Shown here: positions 8,208 through 16,055 of the stretch, piece by piece | How the letters are laid out: every line of letters starts with the position of its first letter | Numbering within the stretch: the first letter of the stretch is position 1 | NCBI GenBank assembly: GCA_021154985.1 | Contig: JAJNQE010000054.1 | Coordinates: forward strand, 1-64,000 | DNA: 64,000 bases | Source of the DNA: Hydrogenophaga sp. | GTDB taxonomy: Bacteria; Pseudomonadota; Gammaproteobacteria; Burkholderiales; Burkholderiaceae_C | Reading direction: 5' to 3' | The notes under the pieces: generated by a model | Seen by the model: the letters and a program-made list of their open reading frames with translations, nothing else | What the model was told of the DNA's origin: nothing | Database searches by the model: none | Position numbers and translations under genes: made by a program

Positions 8208-9191
8208 ATGTCTTCATCCACGGTGGGCATTGATGTCAGCAAGGCCAAGCTCGACGTTGCGCTGTTGAACGAGGCAGCCAGGTACAAATCCAAAGTGTTT
8301 GCCAACACCCCCGCAGGCCACACGGCCCTGTGGCAGTGGCTGCAGGTCCACGCGCCCGACGCTGCGATGGGCGTGCACGTGTGCATGGAAGCCACCGGTT
8401 CGTACCACGAACCCTTGGCGCTGTACCTGCACGATCTGGGTGTTCAGGTGTCGGTGGTCAAACCCATGCGGGTCAAGCGCTTCATCGAGATGCAGGGCTC
8501 GCGCAACAAGACCGACAGCAGCGACGCCAAAAGCCTGGCGCTCTTTTGCCAGACGATGCACCCCGAGCGCTGGGAGGCTCCCTCGGTGGGTGTGCGCACG
8601 CTGCAGGCGCTGGTGGCGCGCCTGGACGCCCTGCAGGAGATGCGCCTGAGCGAGAGCAACCGCCTGGCGGTGGCCCACGCGGCGGTGCAGCCCTCGCTGC
8701 ACGAGGTGCTGGCCACGCTGGATCGCGCCATCGCAGACGTCAAGGCGCAGATCCGCCAGACCATTGACGACGACCCGGATCTGCACCAGCGAAGTGAGCT
8801 GCTGCAGACCATACCCGGTCTGGGTGAGCGCACCATCCCTCAGTTGCTGGCCTACATCGGGCGGCCCGAGCGCTTCAAGAACGTCAAGGCATTGATCGCC
8901 TACGCCAGCCTCTCGCCCATGATCCGCCAGTCCGGCACCTCGCTGAACAAGCACCGAGGCACCCATGCGCAGGGGCATCGCCAGCTCAAGCACGCGCTGT
9001 ACTTCCCGGCGATGGTGGCGGGAAAGTACAACCCGGCCATTGCGGCCTTCTGGCAGCGCCTGAAGGCGCAGAACAAGCCGGGCATGGTGATCGTGGTGGC
9101 TTGCATGCACAAGCTGCTGGCCATCGTCTACGGCGTGCTGAAGTCCAGAACGCCCTTTGATGCCAGCCGGTTTGCGCATGACACCGTTTGA
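8208..9191 (+). CDS. IS110-family transposase (bridge-RNA-guided recombinase)
   Basis: A 327-residue DEDD transposase. The N-terminal RuvC-like domain has D9 (GIDVSK), E61 (MEATGSY), D103 and D106 (KTDSSDAKSL); a coiled-coil region follows (about 125-190); the C-terminal Transposase_20 domain starts at LLQTIPGLGERTI (about 199) and has the presumed catalytic serine S242 in RQSG. The ATG at 8208 follows AGGAGATCACC. The reading frame is intact and all catalytic residues are present, so the element may be active. The stop codon TGA lies within a TTGACA hexamer that can act as -35 box in the circular form. Confidence 0.96.
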   Translation: MSSSTVGIDVSKAKLDVALLNEAARYKSKVFANTPAGHTALWQWLQVHAPDAAMGVHVCMEATGSYHEPLALYLHDLGVQVSVVKPMRVKRFIEMQGSRNKTDSSDAKSLALFCQTMHPERWEAPSVGVRTLQALVARLDALQEMRLSESNRLAVAHAAVQPSLHEVLATLDRAIADVKAQIRQTIDDDPDLHQRSELLQTIPGLGERTIPQLLAYIGRPERFKNVKALIAYASLSPMIRQSGTSLNKHRGTHAQGHRQLKHALYFPAMVAGKYNPAIAAFWQRLKAQNKPGMVIVVACMHKLLAIVYGVLKSRTPFDASRFAHDTV

Positions 9192-9207
9192 CAAACAGAA
9201 CGGTGTC
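9180..9207 (+). promoter_or_regulatory. IS right-end hairpin containing the -35 half of a junction promoter
   Basis: GACACCGTT and AACGGTGTC form a perfect 9-bp stem over the transposase stop codon. TTGACA lies at 9188-9193. If the ends join in a circle through one CT, TTGACA is followed after 15 bp by GATACT (7993-7998), giving a plausible though tightly spaced promoter that would transcribe the bridge RNA. Junction promoters are known for IS110 relatives. Confidence 0.6.
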
Positions 9208-9208
9208 T

Positions 9209-9251
9209 TTATTTCGCTGCGCAGAGTGCCGTGCCGTTCCGATCTGACGAG
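9209..9251 (+). repeat. Right arm of the palindromic repeat split by the IS
   Basis: Begins TTATTTCGCTGCGCAGAG at the IS boundary and continues GTGCCGTGCCGTTCCGATC to GACGAG. Read on the minus strand it matches the left arm at 7923-7968 with a few mismatches, so the original repeat was a long imperfect palindrome. Confidence 0.8.
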
Positions 9252-9310
9252 ATGCAGGCACACCCACGTTGGCGTGCTGAGATGTTGGCTGCTGGCTGAA
9301 TCGGGGTGGA

Positions 9311-9372
9311 CGGCGCAGCGAAATAAAGGGGGAGGCGGCCGCAGGCCGACGGAGGACATTCGCGGAGCCGTT
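9311..9372 (-). repeat. Uninterrupted second copy of the IS target repeat
   Basis: Read on the minus strand it runs GGCTCCGCGAATGTCCTCCG, then a GC-rich centre, then CCTCCCCCTTTATTTCGC and TGCGC. It keeps the intact junction that the IS split in the first copy; the potential empty site is at 9323-9334. It is inverted relative to the first copy and about 100 bp from the IS right end. Confidence 0.85.
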
Positions 9373-9397
9373 CGCCCCGGTTCAGCCAGCGATGAGG

Positions 9398-10078
9398 CTA
9401 CCGGCCCCCAGCTCTCTCCAACATCAAAACCATCGCTGAATACCCACGCGAACGCGCCAGAGCCAGCGGTGTCTGACCATGCCGATCGGCCAGCTGGAGG
9501 TTCGCCCCCGCATCGATCAAGGCCTTGAGCGTGGCCTGGTGGCGCGGACCACCATCGCCCAGAACGACCGCCTCGATCGCGGCTGTCCAGTGCAGGTTGT
9601 TCACGTGGTCCAGCGGCGCGCCGGCTGCGATGAGTTGGCGCACCACACCGTCGTGGCCCAGGTGCGCAGCGGCGATCAGCGCCGTGCCGTCGTAGCGGCT
9701 GGTGGTCTGCTTCGCGCTGGCGCCCAACTGCAGCAACACACGCAGCGTCTCCTCATCGTCGGCCACCGAGGCAATGGTCACCGCGTCGTAGCGGTCGTTC
9801 TCCAGCCGGTTGATGTCGGCTCCCGCCTTGACCAGCGCGGCAATCGCATCGCGTTGCCGCGCGAAGGTGGCCACGTGCAATGGCGTGCGACCGTGCGCGT
9901 CGGTGGTGTTCAGTGCTGCGCCTGCGGCCACCAAGCGCGCGACCTTGGCTGCATCGCCCTTGTGCGCCGCTGCGTGCAGGCCCGTGTAGGCCGCGGCCTC
10001 GGCCGCGCTGGGCGCGACCTGGGCCTGGGCCGTGGCACCGGTCAACGCCAGTGCGAAAGCCAAGAGAAACGTCTTCAT
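9398..10078 (-). CDS. Secreted ankyrin-repeat protein
   Basis: A 226-residue protein with a signal peptide (MKTFLLAFALALTGATAQAQ) and about five ankyrin repeats from residue 30 on (GLHAAAHKGDAAKVARLVAAGA, GRTPLHVATFARQRDAIAALVKAGA, and later units ending near residue 220). Ankyrin repeats mediate protein-protein contacts; periplasmic ankyrin proteins near redox genes support catalase in pseudomonads, but no partner is proven here. The ATG at 10078 overlaps the stop of the upstream DUF336 gene (ATGA), so the pair is translationally coupled. The 3' end lies close to the repeat cluster downstream of the IS. Confidence 0.85.
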   Translation of the reverse strand: MKTFLLAFALALTGATAQAQVAPSAAEAAAYTGLHAAAHKGDAAKVARLVAAGAALNTTDAHGRTPLHVATFARQRDAIAALVKAGADINRLENDRYDAVTIASVADDEETLRVLLQLGASAKQTTSRYDGTALIAAAHLGHDGVVRQLIAAGAPLDHVNNLHWTAAIEAVVLGDGGPRHQATLKALIDAGANLQLADRHGQTPLALARSRGYSAMVLMLERAGGR

Positions 10079-10566
10079 TTCAGCAACTCGGCCACTTTGG
10101 CAATGCCCGCGTTCGCGCACTGCTCGTCCAGATGACCACCGGGCGCACCGCCAACGCCCACGGCGCCGATGACCTCGTTGCCCACCTTCACCGGCACGCC
10201 GCCACCCAGCACCAGGAAGCCCGGGATGTCGACCAGCGTGGCAGCGCCGGGGTTCTTCTGCACGTTCTCCAGCATGGCGGCGGTGGTGTTGCGCGCCGAG
10301 GCCGAGGTGTAGGCCTTGCCTTGCGCGGCACCCACGGTGTGCGGCCCGGCGTTGTCGGCGCGCTGCAGGGCCCGCAGGGAGCCAGCCCGGTCCACCACGG
10401 CGGCGGTCACGTTGTAGCCGCTGGCGCTGCAGGCGGCAACGGTGGCTGCAGCGATCTGGTTGGCCAGGTCCAGTGACATGTTTTTCTCCACGCGCACGGC
10501 CTGGGCACTGGCGGCGGTGGCGATGAGGGACAGGGCGATCAGGGTGGTCTTGGCGATGAATGTCAT
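10075..10566 (-). CDS. HbpS/GlcG (DUF336) family secreted protein
   Basis: A 163-residue exported protein of the GlcG/HbpS-like family. The signal peptide is MTFIAKTTLIALSLIATAASAQA. The domain shows VTAAVVDRAGSLRALQRADNAGPHT, GKAYTSASARNT and the Gly-rich FLVLGGGVPVKVGNEVIGAVGVGGAPGG. HbpS of Streptomyces binds haem and modulates a two-component sensor; many other members have no known role. Here it follows a two-component operon on the same strand (104-bp gap) and precedes the ankyrin gene. An inverted repeat (10588-10604) sits in the upstream gap. Confidence 0.88.
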   Translation of the reverse strand: MTFIAKTTLIALSLIATAASAQAVRVEKNMSLDLANQIAAATVAACSASGYNVTAAVVDRAGSLRALQRADNAGPHTVGAAQGKAYTSASARNTTAAMLENVQKNPGAATLVDIPGFLVLGGGVPVKVGNEVIGAVGVGGAPGGHLDEQCANAGIAKVAELLK

Positions 10567-10587
10567 GGGGTTCTCCGGGGGTGTTGA

Positions 10588-10604
10588 ACGGTTCGATCAA
10601 CCGT
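10588..10604. promoter_or_regulatory. Inverted repeat upstream of the HbpS-like gene
   Basis: ACGGTT-CGATC-AACCGT is a perfect 6-5-6 inverted repeat 22 bp upstream of the HbpS-like start codon. It could be an operator or a leader hairpin; the binding protein is unknown. Confidence 0.4.
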
Positions 10605-10670
10605 GAGAGAACTGTAGAAATTCAAGTGCACAAGCACCATTCGGGTGGCTACGCGCGGCTCTCCGTAGAA

Positions 10671-11309
10671 CTACGCAGTGCCGGCGTCCCCGGCATCCAC
10701 CAGTGTGGCGTAGTGCCGGATCAGCTGCGCCAGCGACGGCGCCTGCAGTTTGGCGAACAGGTTGGCGCGGTGGGTCTCCACCGTGCGCGGCGAGAGACCC
10801 AGCGCGCGCCCGATCTCCTTGTTGGTCAGGCCCTCGACGATCAGGCCCAGCACCTCGCGCTCACGTTCGGAGAGTTGCGCAAAACGTTCGCGCGCCGCGC
10901 GGTCGGCCTGGTGGCGCTGGCGCGAACGCACGTGCTGGCGCACCGCGTTCTGCAGCGCTTCCAGCAGCGCTTCGTCGTTCACCGGTTTTTCCAGGAACTC
11001 GGCAGCACCGGCCTTGAAGGCGCGGCGGCACATGTCCACCGTGCCGTGGCCGGTGAGCATGATCACGGACTGGTCCACACCTTGCGCTACCAGCGTGTCG
11101 AGCACGCTCAGGCCGCTGATGCCGGGCATGCGCACGTCGAGCACGATGGCGCCGATGGCCTCGCGGTCGAAAGCGCTCAGGAAGGCTTGGGGGTCGCTCC
11201 ACGGCTGCACGCGCAGGCCAACCGTGCCGATCAGCAGGGCCAGGCTGTCGCGCACGGCCTGGTCGTCGTCGATCAGGTGCACGGTGGGGGAGAGCGTGTC
11301 CATGCTCAT
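10671..11309 (-). CDS. FixJ/NarL-type two-component response regulator
   Basis: A 212-residue response regulator. The receiver domain (about residues 8-125) has the acidic pocket IDDD (13-16), phosphoacceptor D58 (VLDVRMP), T/S in MLTGHG and K in EKPV. The C-terminal LuxR-type helix-turn-helix (about 145-205) reads LSEREREVLGLIVEGLTNKEIGRALGLSPRTVETH in overlapping parts. The ATG at 11309 overlaps the stop of the sensor kinase gene (ATGA), so the two are coupled; an ATG two codons later (11303) is also possible. The signal is unknown; the HbpS-like and ankyrin genes downstream are likely members of the same unit or targets. Confidence 0.9.
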   Translation of the reverse strand: MSMDTLSPTVHLIDDDQAVRDSLALLIGTVGLRVQPWSDPQAFLSAFDREAIGAIVLDVRMPGISGLSVLDTLVAQGVDQSVIMLTGHGTVDMCRRAFKAGAAEFLEKPVNDEALLEALQNAVRQHVRSRQRHQADRAARERFAQLSEREREVLGLIVEGLTNKEIGRALGLSPRTVETHRANLFAKLQAPSLAQLIRHYATLVDAGDAGTA

Positions 11310-12778
11310 GCCTGGCCGTTGGCGAGTGGCAGGCGCAGCCGGAACACCGCGCCGCCGGTGCTGGCGTTGGCGGCTGAGAGCGAGCCACCCATGCCACTGG
11401 CCAGCGTCTCGCACAGGCTCAAGCCCAACCCCAGGCCACCCTCGCGGGTGGAGAAAAACGGCTCGAACAAACGCGGCAACACCTCCGCAGGGATACCCGG
11501 CCCGCTGTCGGCCACCGCGAGCTCACCCAGGCCATCGACCGTGTGCAGCGTGAGCGTGAGCCGGCGCTGCGAGGCGGGCACCTGCTCCAGCGCCTGCAGC
11601 GCATTGACGATCAGGTTGTGCACGATCTGGTCGAGCGCCACCGGGTCGGCCACGACGGCGAGCGAGGCTGCGCCATCGAGCACGGGCACCACGCTGCGTC
11701 GCTGGCATTCGGGTTCCAGCAGATCCAGCGCACGCCGCACCGCGTCCACCGCGTCCACGGTCTGGCGCTGATCGCCGTTGCCTGGGCGCTCCACCACGCG
11801 GCGCAGCCGCCCCACCACCTCGGCGGCGCGGCGGGCCTGGGCTGCGGCCTGGGCCATGGCGCTGCGGGCGGTGGCCAGCTCGGGCGGCTCGTCGTCCAGC
11901 AGGCGCTGCGCGGCCTGGGTGTTGGCCAGCACCGCGGTGAGTGGCTGGTTGAGCTCGTGTGCCATGCCGGCGGCGAGCTCGCCCAGCGTGTTCAGGCGCG
12001 CCACCTGGCCCAGGCGCAGCAGCTCTTCGGCGCGGCGGCGGGCCAGTCGCTGGCGCTGCAGGTGCTGCAACGCCGCCAGCACCGCGGCCACCGCCAGCAC
12101 CCAGGCGGTCATGCGGCCCCAGGGCCACTGGCGCCAGCCCACGGTCTGGGTGGCCACCACGTCAAAGGGCTGGCTCTCGGCAGCCACCACCTTGTGGAAC
12201 TCGAAGCGCGAACCGGCGCCCGCCTGCGGCCCACCCGCTTGCACCACATGGCGTTGCCCGGCGTGCACCAGCTCGACCCGTACGTGGCTGCTGTCGGGCG
12301 ACATTGGCCATTCCGTCCACGGCACCAGGGCCCGTAAGTCGATGGTGAGCGCGTAGCTCGCAGGCTCGGAGGCCAGCACCAGCCGGTACCGGCCACTTGG
12401 CAGATCCAGCGGTGCGAGCGCGGCGCGGCCGCTCTGGCGCGAGAGGTTCTCGGCCTCGGCCAGCGCAGGGTCGGGCCACGGGGTGGCGGCGTCGCTGCGG
12501 TGCACCGAGAGGATGCGCGGGTAGAGCGCTGGCAGGCGCTGCTCGGGTGAGCCCGTGCCCGGTGCGGCGGGCGCAGGCTGCAGCAGTGCCAGCGTGGCCA
12601 ATATCGCGTCGTGCTGCACGACCTGCTGGCTGAGCAGCCGGTGCACGATGCGGGCGTCGGTCTCGAACAGCGCGCGCTGTTGTTCCAGCGACTGGCGCGC
12701 GAGCAGCACCGCGCCCGCCAGGGACAGCACGACCCCGCCGGACACCCACCACCGTTGCGATCGCCAGGACTGTCGCAT
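11306..12778 (-). CDS. Two-component sensor histidine kinase
   Basis: A 490-residue membrane sensor kinase, partner of the overlapping FixJ-type regulator. Two membrane segments (about residues 11-27 and 240-258) enclose a periplasmic sensor domain of some 210 residues without recognisable family. The H-box is GMAHELNQPLTAV, typical of FixL/TodS-like kinases; the ATPase domain has NLIVNALQAL (N box), DSGPGIP (G1) and GLGLGLSLC (G2). The ATG at 12778 was chosen because it starts just before the first membrane helix; the open frame extends far upstream but only as antisense to the CDF gene. It is divergent from that gene with 42 bp between starts. Confidence 0.9.
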   Translation of the reverse strand: MRQSWRSQRWWVSGGVVLSLAGAVLLARQSLEQQRALFETDARIVHRLLSQQVVQHDAILATLALLQPAPAAPGTGSPEQRLPALYPRILSVHRSDAATPWPDPALAEAENLSRQSGRAALAPLDLPSGRYRLVLASEPASYALTIDLRALVPWTEWPMSPDSSHVRVELVHAGQRHVVQAGGPQAGAGSRFEFHKVVAAESQPFDVVATQTVGWRQWPWGRMTAWVLAVAAVLAALQHLQRQRLARRRAEELLRLGQVARLNTLGELAAGMAHELNQPLTAVLANTQAAQRLLDDEPPELATARSAMAQAAAQARRAAEVVGRLRRVVERPGNGDQRQTVDAVDAVRRALDLLEPECQRRSVVPVLDGAASLAVVADPVALDQIVHNLIVNALQALEQVPASQRRLTLTLHTVDGLGELAVADSGPGIPAEVLPRLFEPFFSTREGGLGLGLSLCETLASGMGGSLSAANASTGGAVFRLRLPLANGQA

Positions 12779-12820
12779 GCGGCGGATTCTGGCACGCCGT
12801 CCTGCCGTCACAATCGTGGC

Positions 12821-13750
12821 ATGACACCTGCCCACGCCCGACTGCTCACGCCGCAACGCCTGTTGATGGCGTCGGTGGTGGTGGCTTTGATGACCATCGC
12901 CCTGAAGACCGGTGCCTGGGTCATCACCGATTCGGTGGGCTTGTTGTCGGATGCGATGGAGTCGCTGGTGAACCTGGCCAGTGCGGTCTTCGGCCTGGTG
13001 ATGGTGACCATCGCCGCGCGCCCGGCCGATGAAGACCACCCCTACGGCCACCACAAGGCGGAGTACTTTTCGTCCGGGTTTGAAGGCATCCTCATCATCG
13101 CGGCGGCGCTGGGCATCATCTGGGTCGCCGGGCACCGGCTCTTTGATCCGCAGCCGATCGAGCAGGTCGGCTGGGGTCTGGCGCTGTCGGTGGTGAGTTC
13201 GGCACTCAATGGCCTGCTGGCCTGGGTCATGTTTCGCGCCGCAAAGGAACACCGGTCGATCGCGCTGGAGGCCGATGCCAAGCACCTCGTGACCGACGTG
13301 TGGACCTCGGTGGGTGTGGTGGTGGGCATTGCGCTGGTGCACTTCACCGGTTGGCTCTGGCTGGACCCGCTGGTGGCCATGGGCGTGGCGGCGAACATCC
13401 TGAAAGAGGGCTTTCACCTGATGTGGCGCTCGTCGCAGGGGCTGATGGACGAGGCGCTCGAACCCGAGGTGATGCGCACCATCCAGCAGACGCTGGACCA
13501 TTTCGTGGCTACCAACGGCGGGGCAGGCACCATCCGCTTTGACCACGTGAGCACCCGCAAGGCGGGGCAGCGGGGCTTTGTGGACCTGCACATGCACATG
13601 CCGGCGAGCTGGTCGCTGGGCCAGGCCGCTGCCTTGCGTGGTGGCGTGGAGCGGGCGCTGATGAGCGCTGTGCCGGGGCTGCGCGCCACCATCCAGCTGC
13701 TGCCCAGCGATGTCGAAGCGCACTTTGACGATGAAAAGGACCAGAAGTGA
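12821..13750 (+). CDS. Cation diffusion facilitator (CDF) family transporter
   Basis: A 309-residue inner-membrane cation/proton antiporter, probably exporting zinc, iron or manganese. Six membrane helices lie in residues 10-215; metal-site motifs are [11 protein letters not shown] in helix 2, [11 protein letters not shown] at the helix 2-3 loop and [13 protein letters not shown] in helix 5. A cytoplasmic metal-binding domain follows (about 215-309) with [20 protein letters not shown]. The substrate cannot be decided from sequence. The stop overlaps the GTG start of dtd by four bases. Confidence 0.9.
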   Translation: MTPAHARLLTPQRLLMASVVVALMTIALKTGAWVITDSVGLLSDAMESLVNLASAVFGLVMVTIAARPADEDHPYGHHKAEYFSSGFEGILIIAAALGIIWVAGHRLFDPQPIEQVGWGLALSVVSSALNGLLAWVMFRAAKEHRSIALEADAKHLVTDVWTSVGVVVGIALVHFTGWLWLDPLVAMGVAANILKEGFHLMWRSSQGLMDEALEPEVMRTIQQTLDHFVATNGGAGTIRFDHVSTRKAGQRGFVDLHMHMPASWSLGQAAALRGGVERALMSAVPGLRATIQLLPSDVEAHFDDEKDQK

Positions 13751-14190
13751 TTGCCTTGTTGCAACGAGTGGCCGAGGCCCGTGTCGAGATTGCACGCGAG
13801 GTCGTTGGCTCGATCGGCCAGGGCTTGCTGGTGCTGGTGTGCGCCGAGCCCGAGGACACCGAGGCCGTTGGTGAAAAGCTGCTCGCCAAGATCCTGAAAC
13901 TGCGCATCTTCAGCGACGAAGCGGGCAAGATGAACCGCAGCGTGCAGGACGTGGGTGGTGGCTTGCTGATCGTCAGCCAGTTCACCCTGGCGGCCGAAAC
14001 AAAGAGCGGCAACCGACCGGGCTTCACCGGGGCCGCACCGCCGGCACTCGGCGAAGCGCTCTACAACGCGTTCGTGGCAGCGGCCCGCGCGGCGCACCCT
14101 GTGGTGCAGACCGGCCGATTTGGTGCCGACATGAAGGTGCACCTGGTCAACGACGGACCGGTGACCATCCCCCTTCAGATCAAGGCCTAG
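13747..14190 (+). CDS. dtd: D-aminoacyl-tRNA deacylase
   Basis: Hydrolyses D-aminoacyl-tRNA (and glycyl-tRNA-Ala), protecting translation. It has 147 residues, full length. Motifs: [12 protein letters not shown] at the N-terminus, [23 protein letters not shown] (the SQFTL catalytic element, about residues 78-100) and the C-terminal [18 protein letters not shown] with the Gly-cis-Pro-type loop. It starts with GTG at 13747, overlapping the CDF stop (GTGA). Its stop shares a CTAG tetranucleotide with the convergent ybeY stop. Confidence 0.95.
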   Translation: MIALLQRVAEARVEIAREVVGSIGQGLLVLVCAEPEDTEAVGEKLLAKILKLRIFSDEAGKMNRSVQDVGGGLLIVSQFTLAAETKSGNRPGFTGAAPPALGEALYNAFVAAARAAHPVVQTGRFGADMKVHLVNDGPVTIPLQIKA

Positions 14191-14642
14191 CGGTAGGGGT
14201 TCGGTTGGCCCAGGCCAGCCAGGATCTCGGTTTCCCGCGCTTCCATTTCTTCCGCATCGGCTTCGCTGGTCTCGTGGTCCCAGCCCTGCGCGTGCAAGGT
14301 GCCGTGCACCAGCAGGTGGGCGTAGTGCTCGGCCAGGGGCTTTTTCAGCTCGGCGGCTTCGCGAGCCACCACCGGCGCACACAGCACCAGATCGGCCATC
14401 ACCAGGGGTTCGGTGGCGTAGTCGAAGGTCAGCACGTTGGTCGCGTAGTCCTTGCCCCGGTAGTCGCGGTTCAGCGCCTGGCCTTCGTCGGCATCGACGA
14501 TGCGCACCGTGATCTCGGCGTCGGCATCGAGCGCGTGGCGGATGCAGCGCACCACTCGGTGACGCGGCAGCGCGGCGCGGTGGGCGGCAGCGTCCGGCAG
14601 ATCGCCGAACTGCAGCGAGAGGGTGAGTGTGGGCAGGGTCAT
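14187..14642 (-). CDS. ybeY: Endoribonuclease YbeY (rRNA maturation)
   Basis: Metal-dependent endoribonuclease for 16S rRNA 3'-end maturation and ribosome quality control. It has 151 residues; the zinc motif is [12 protein letters not shown] (about 113-124), and [18 protein letters not shown] (about 54-71) is the family signature in slightly shifted form. The start overlaps the MliC-like gene's stop (ATGA). The phoH gene lies just upstream on the same strand, the classical phoH-ybeY neighbourhood, here separated by the MliC-like gene. Confidence 0.95.
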   Translation of the reverse strand: MTLPTLTLSLQFGDLPDAAAHRAALPRHRVVRCIRHALDADAEITVRIVDADEGQALNRDYRGKDYATNVLTFDYATEPLVMADLVLCAPVVAREAAELKKPLAEHYAHLLVHGTLHAQGWDHETSEADAEEMEARETEILAGLGQPNPYR

Positions 14643-15040
14643 CAGCGTTTGGCCGGTTGGGCGAAGCAGTTGGCCAGCAACATCTGCTCCTGCGCCGTGT
14701 GGTCCGCGGCGAGGAAGCTCAGTTCACCCTTCATGCCCTGGGTGTACCAGCGCAGGCTGTTTTGTTCGTCCAGGGCGATGAAGCGCACGCCGGTGGTGGC
14801 GCGGCGGCCCTGCAGCATCACGGTACGGCCGTTGAAGTGGAGCGCAGCAAACGCGTTACCGTTGCTCAGGTTGAGGTAGACCAGCTCGATCTCGGTGCCG
14901 CCGTCGCAACGGTAGTTCACCGACTGGCTGCTGAAGACGAGCGCCGGCGCGGCTGGGGCAGCTGCCGGCGGCGTTCCCTGGGCGGTGGCCACAAAAGGCA
15001 GGCAGGCCAGCAGGGCGGCGAGTGTGCGTGTGGTGTGCAT
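14642..15040 (-). CDS. MliC-like (C-type lysozyme inhibitor family) secreted protein
   Basis: A 132-residue exported protein: signal peptide [22 protein letters not shown], then a small beta-barrel domain (about 40-132) with [32 protein letters not shown] and [15 protein letters not shown], matching the MliC fold in which a loop blocks the lysozyme active site. Two cysteines (YRCDGG and ANCFAQ) probably pair. It is inserted between phoH and ybeY, 8 bp after phoH and overlapping ybeY by ATGA, so it is in that operon. Assignment rests on pattern recognition. Confidence 0.72.
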   Translation of the reverse strand: MHTTRTLAALLACLPFVATAQGTPPAAAPAAPALVFSSQSVNYRCDGGTEIELVYLNLSNGNAFAALHFNGRTVMLQGRRATTGVRFIALDEQNSLRWYTQGMKGELSFLAADHTAQEQMLLANCFAQPAKR

Positions 15041-15048
15041 GGGTTTTG

Positions 15049-16026
15049 TCAGGCCTTGCGGCGCACGCGTTTGGCCGGCGCCGCGTCTTCCAGGTGGGAT
15101 GTGCGCGCGTCGTAGGCGTCCACGATGCGGGCCACCAGCGGGTGGCGCACCACGTCGGCGCTGGAGAGGCGCGTGATCGCGATGCCCTGCACGCGCTTCA
15201 GCACCCGCTCGGCGTCGATGAGGCCGCTGAGCTCGGTGCGCGGCAAATCGATCTGGCTCACATCGCCGGTGATCACGGCCTTGCTGCCGAAGCCGATGCG
15301 CGTGAGGAACATCTTCATCTGCTCGACCGTGGTGTTCTGCGCCTCGTCGAGGATCACGAAGGCGTGGTTGAGCGTGCGCCCGCGCATGAAGGCCAGCGGC
15401 GCGATCTCGATCTGCTGGCGCTCAAAGGCTTTTTGCACCTTCTCGGCGCCCATCAGGTCGTAGAGCGCGTCGTACAGCGGGCGCAGGTACGGGTCCACCT
15501 TCTGGCCGAGGTCGCCCGGCAGGAAGCCGAGCTTCTCGCCCGCTTCCACCGCCGGGCGCGTGAGCACGATGCGCTGCACCGCGCTGCGCTCCAGCGCGTC
15601 CACCGCGCAGGCCACGGCGAGATACGTCTTGCCGGTGCCGGCCGGGCCGATGCCGAAGGTGATGTCGTGCGTGGCCATGTTTTCCAGGTAACGCGCCTGG
15701 TTGGGCGTGCGCCCGCGCACCTCGCCGCGGCGCGTCTGCATGGCCAGGGCACCGTCGCCCGGGTCGGCCAGCGCGGTGTCGCCGCTGAGCATGAGCTGCA
15801 CCTGCTCGGGCGGGATCGGCTTTTTGGCCATCTCGTACATGGCCTGCAGCGTTTCCAGCGCCTGGTTCACCTTGGGCTTGGTGCCCTCGATGCGGAACTG
15901 CTCGAAGCGGTGCGCCACTTTCACGTTCAAGGCCGCCTCGATGCTGCGGATGTGGCTGTCCAGCGGGCCGCACAGGTGGCCCATGCGGACGTTGTCGGGC
16001 GGGGAGAAGGTGTGTCTGAGAATCAA
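15049..16026 (-). CDS. PhoH family ATPase (YbeZ-type)
   Basis: A 325-residue cytoplasmic ATPase linked to ribosome maturation together with YbeY. It has a KH-like N-terminal part (about 1-110), Walker A GPAGTGKTYLA (about 132-142), TRPAVEAGEKLGFLPGD, Walker B VILDEAQNT and TGDVSQIDLP. The TTG start at 16026 is preferred: GAGG lies ten bases upstream and the protein then begins MILRHTFSPPDNVRMGHLCGP, as expected for relatives; an ATG at 16098 would overlap ruvA, which begins at 16056 on the other strand. Confidence 0.9.
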   Translation of the reverse strand: MILRHTFSPPDNVRMGHLCGPLDSHIRSIEAALNVKVAHRFEQFRIEGTKPKVNQALETLQAMYEMAKKPIPPEQVQLMLSGDTALADPGDGALAMQTRRGEVRGRTPNQARYLENMATHDITFGIGPAGTGKTYLAVACAVDALERSAVQRIVLTRPAVEAGEKLGFLPGDLGQKVDPYLRPLYDALYDLMGAEKVQKAFERQQIEIAPLAFMRGRTLNHAFVILDEAQNTTVEQMKMFLTRIGFGSKAVITGDVSQIDLPRTELSGLIDAERVLKRVQGIAITRLSSADVVRHPLVARIVDAYDARTSHLEDAAPAKRVRRKA

Positions 16027-16055
16027 GCCGATAATTCCTCGAAAAGGATCCCTCG

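Larger units (their letters stand above)
7991..9208 (+). mobile_element. Complete IS110-family insertion sequence with CT core at both ends
   Basis: The element runs from the CT at 7991-7992 to the CT at 9207-9208 (about 1,216 bp counting one core). Joining the outer flanks gives CCTCCCC-CT-TTATTTCGCTGCGC, identical to the uninterrupted repeat copy at 9311-9372 read on the minus strand. There are no terminal inverted repeats and no target duplication beyond the CT, as expected for IS110. About 215 nt of non-coding DNA precede the single transposase gene and only 15 nt follow it, the layout of the IS110 (IS621-like) group rather than IS1111. All parts look intact. Confidence 0.93.

Noticed and set aside
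9253..9300. Part of the IS110 element downstream of 9208
   Set aside because: Comparison with the intact repeat copy places the right end at the CT 9207-9208; the sequence beyond is repeat arm and flank.
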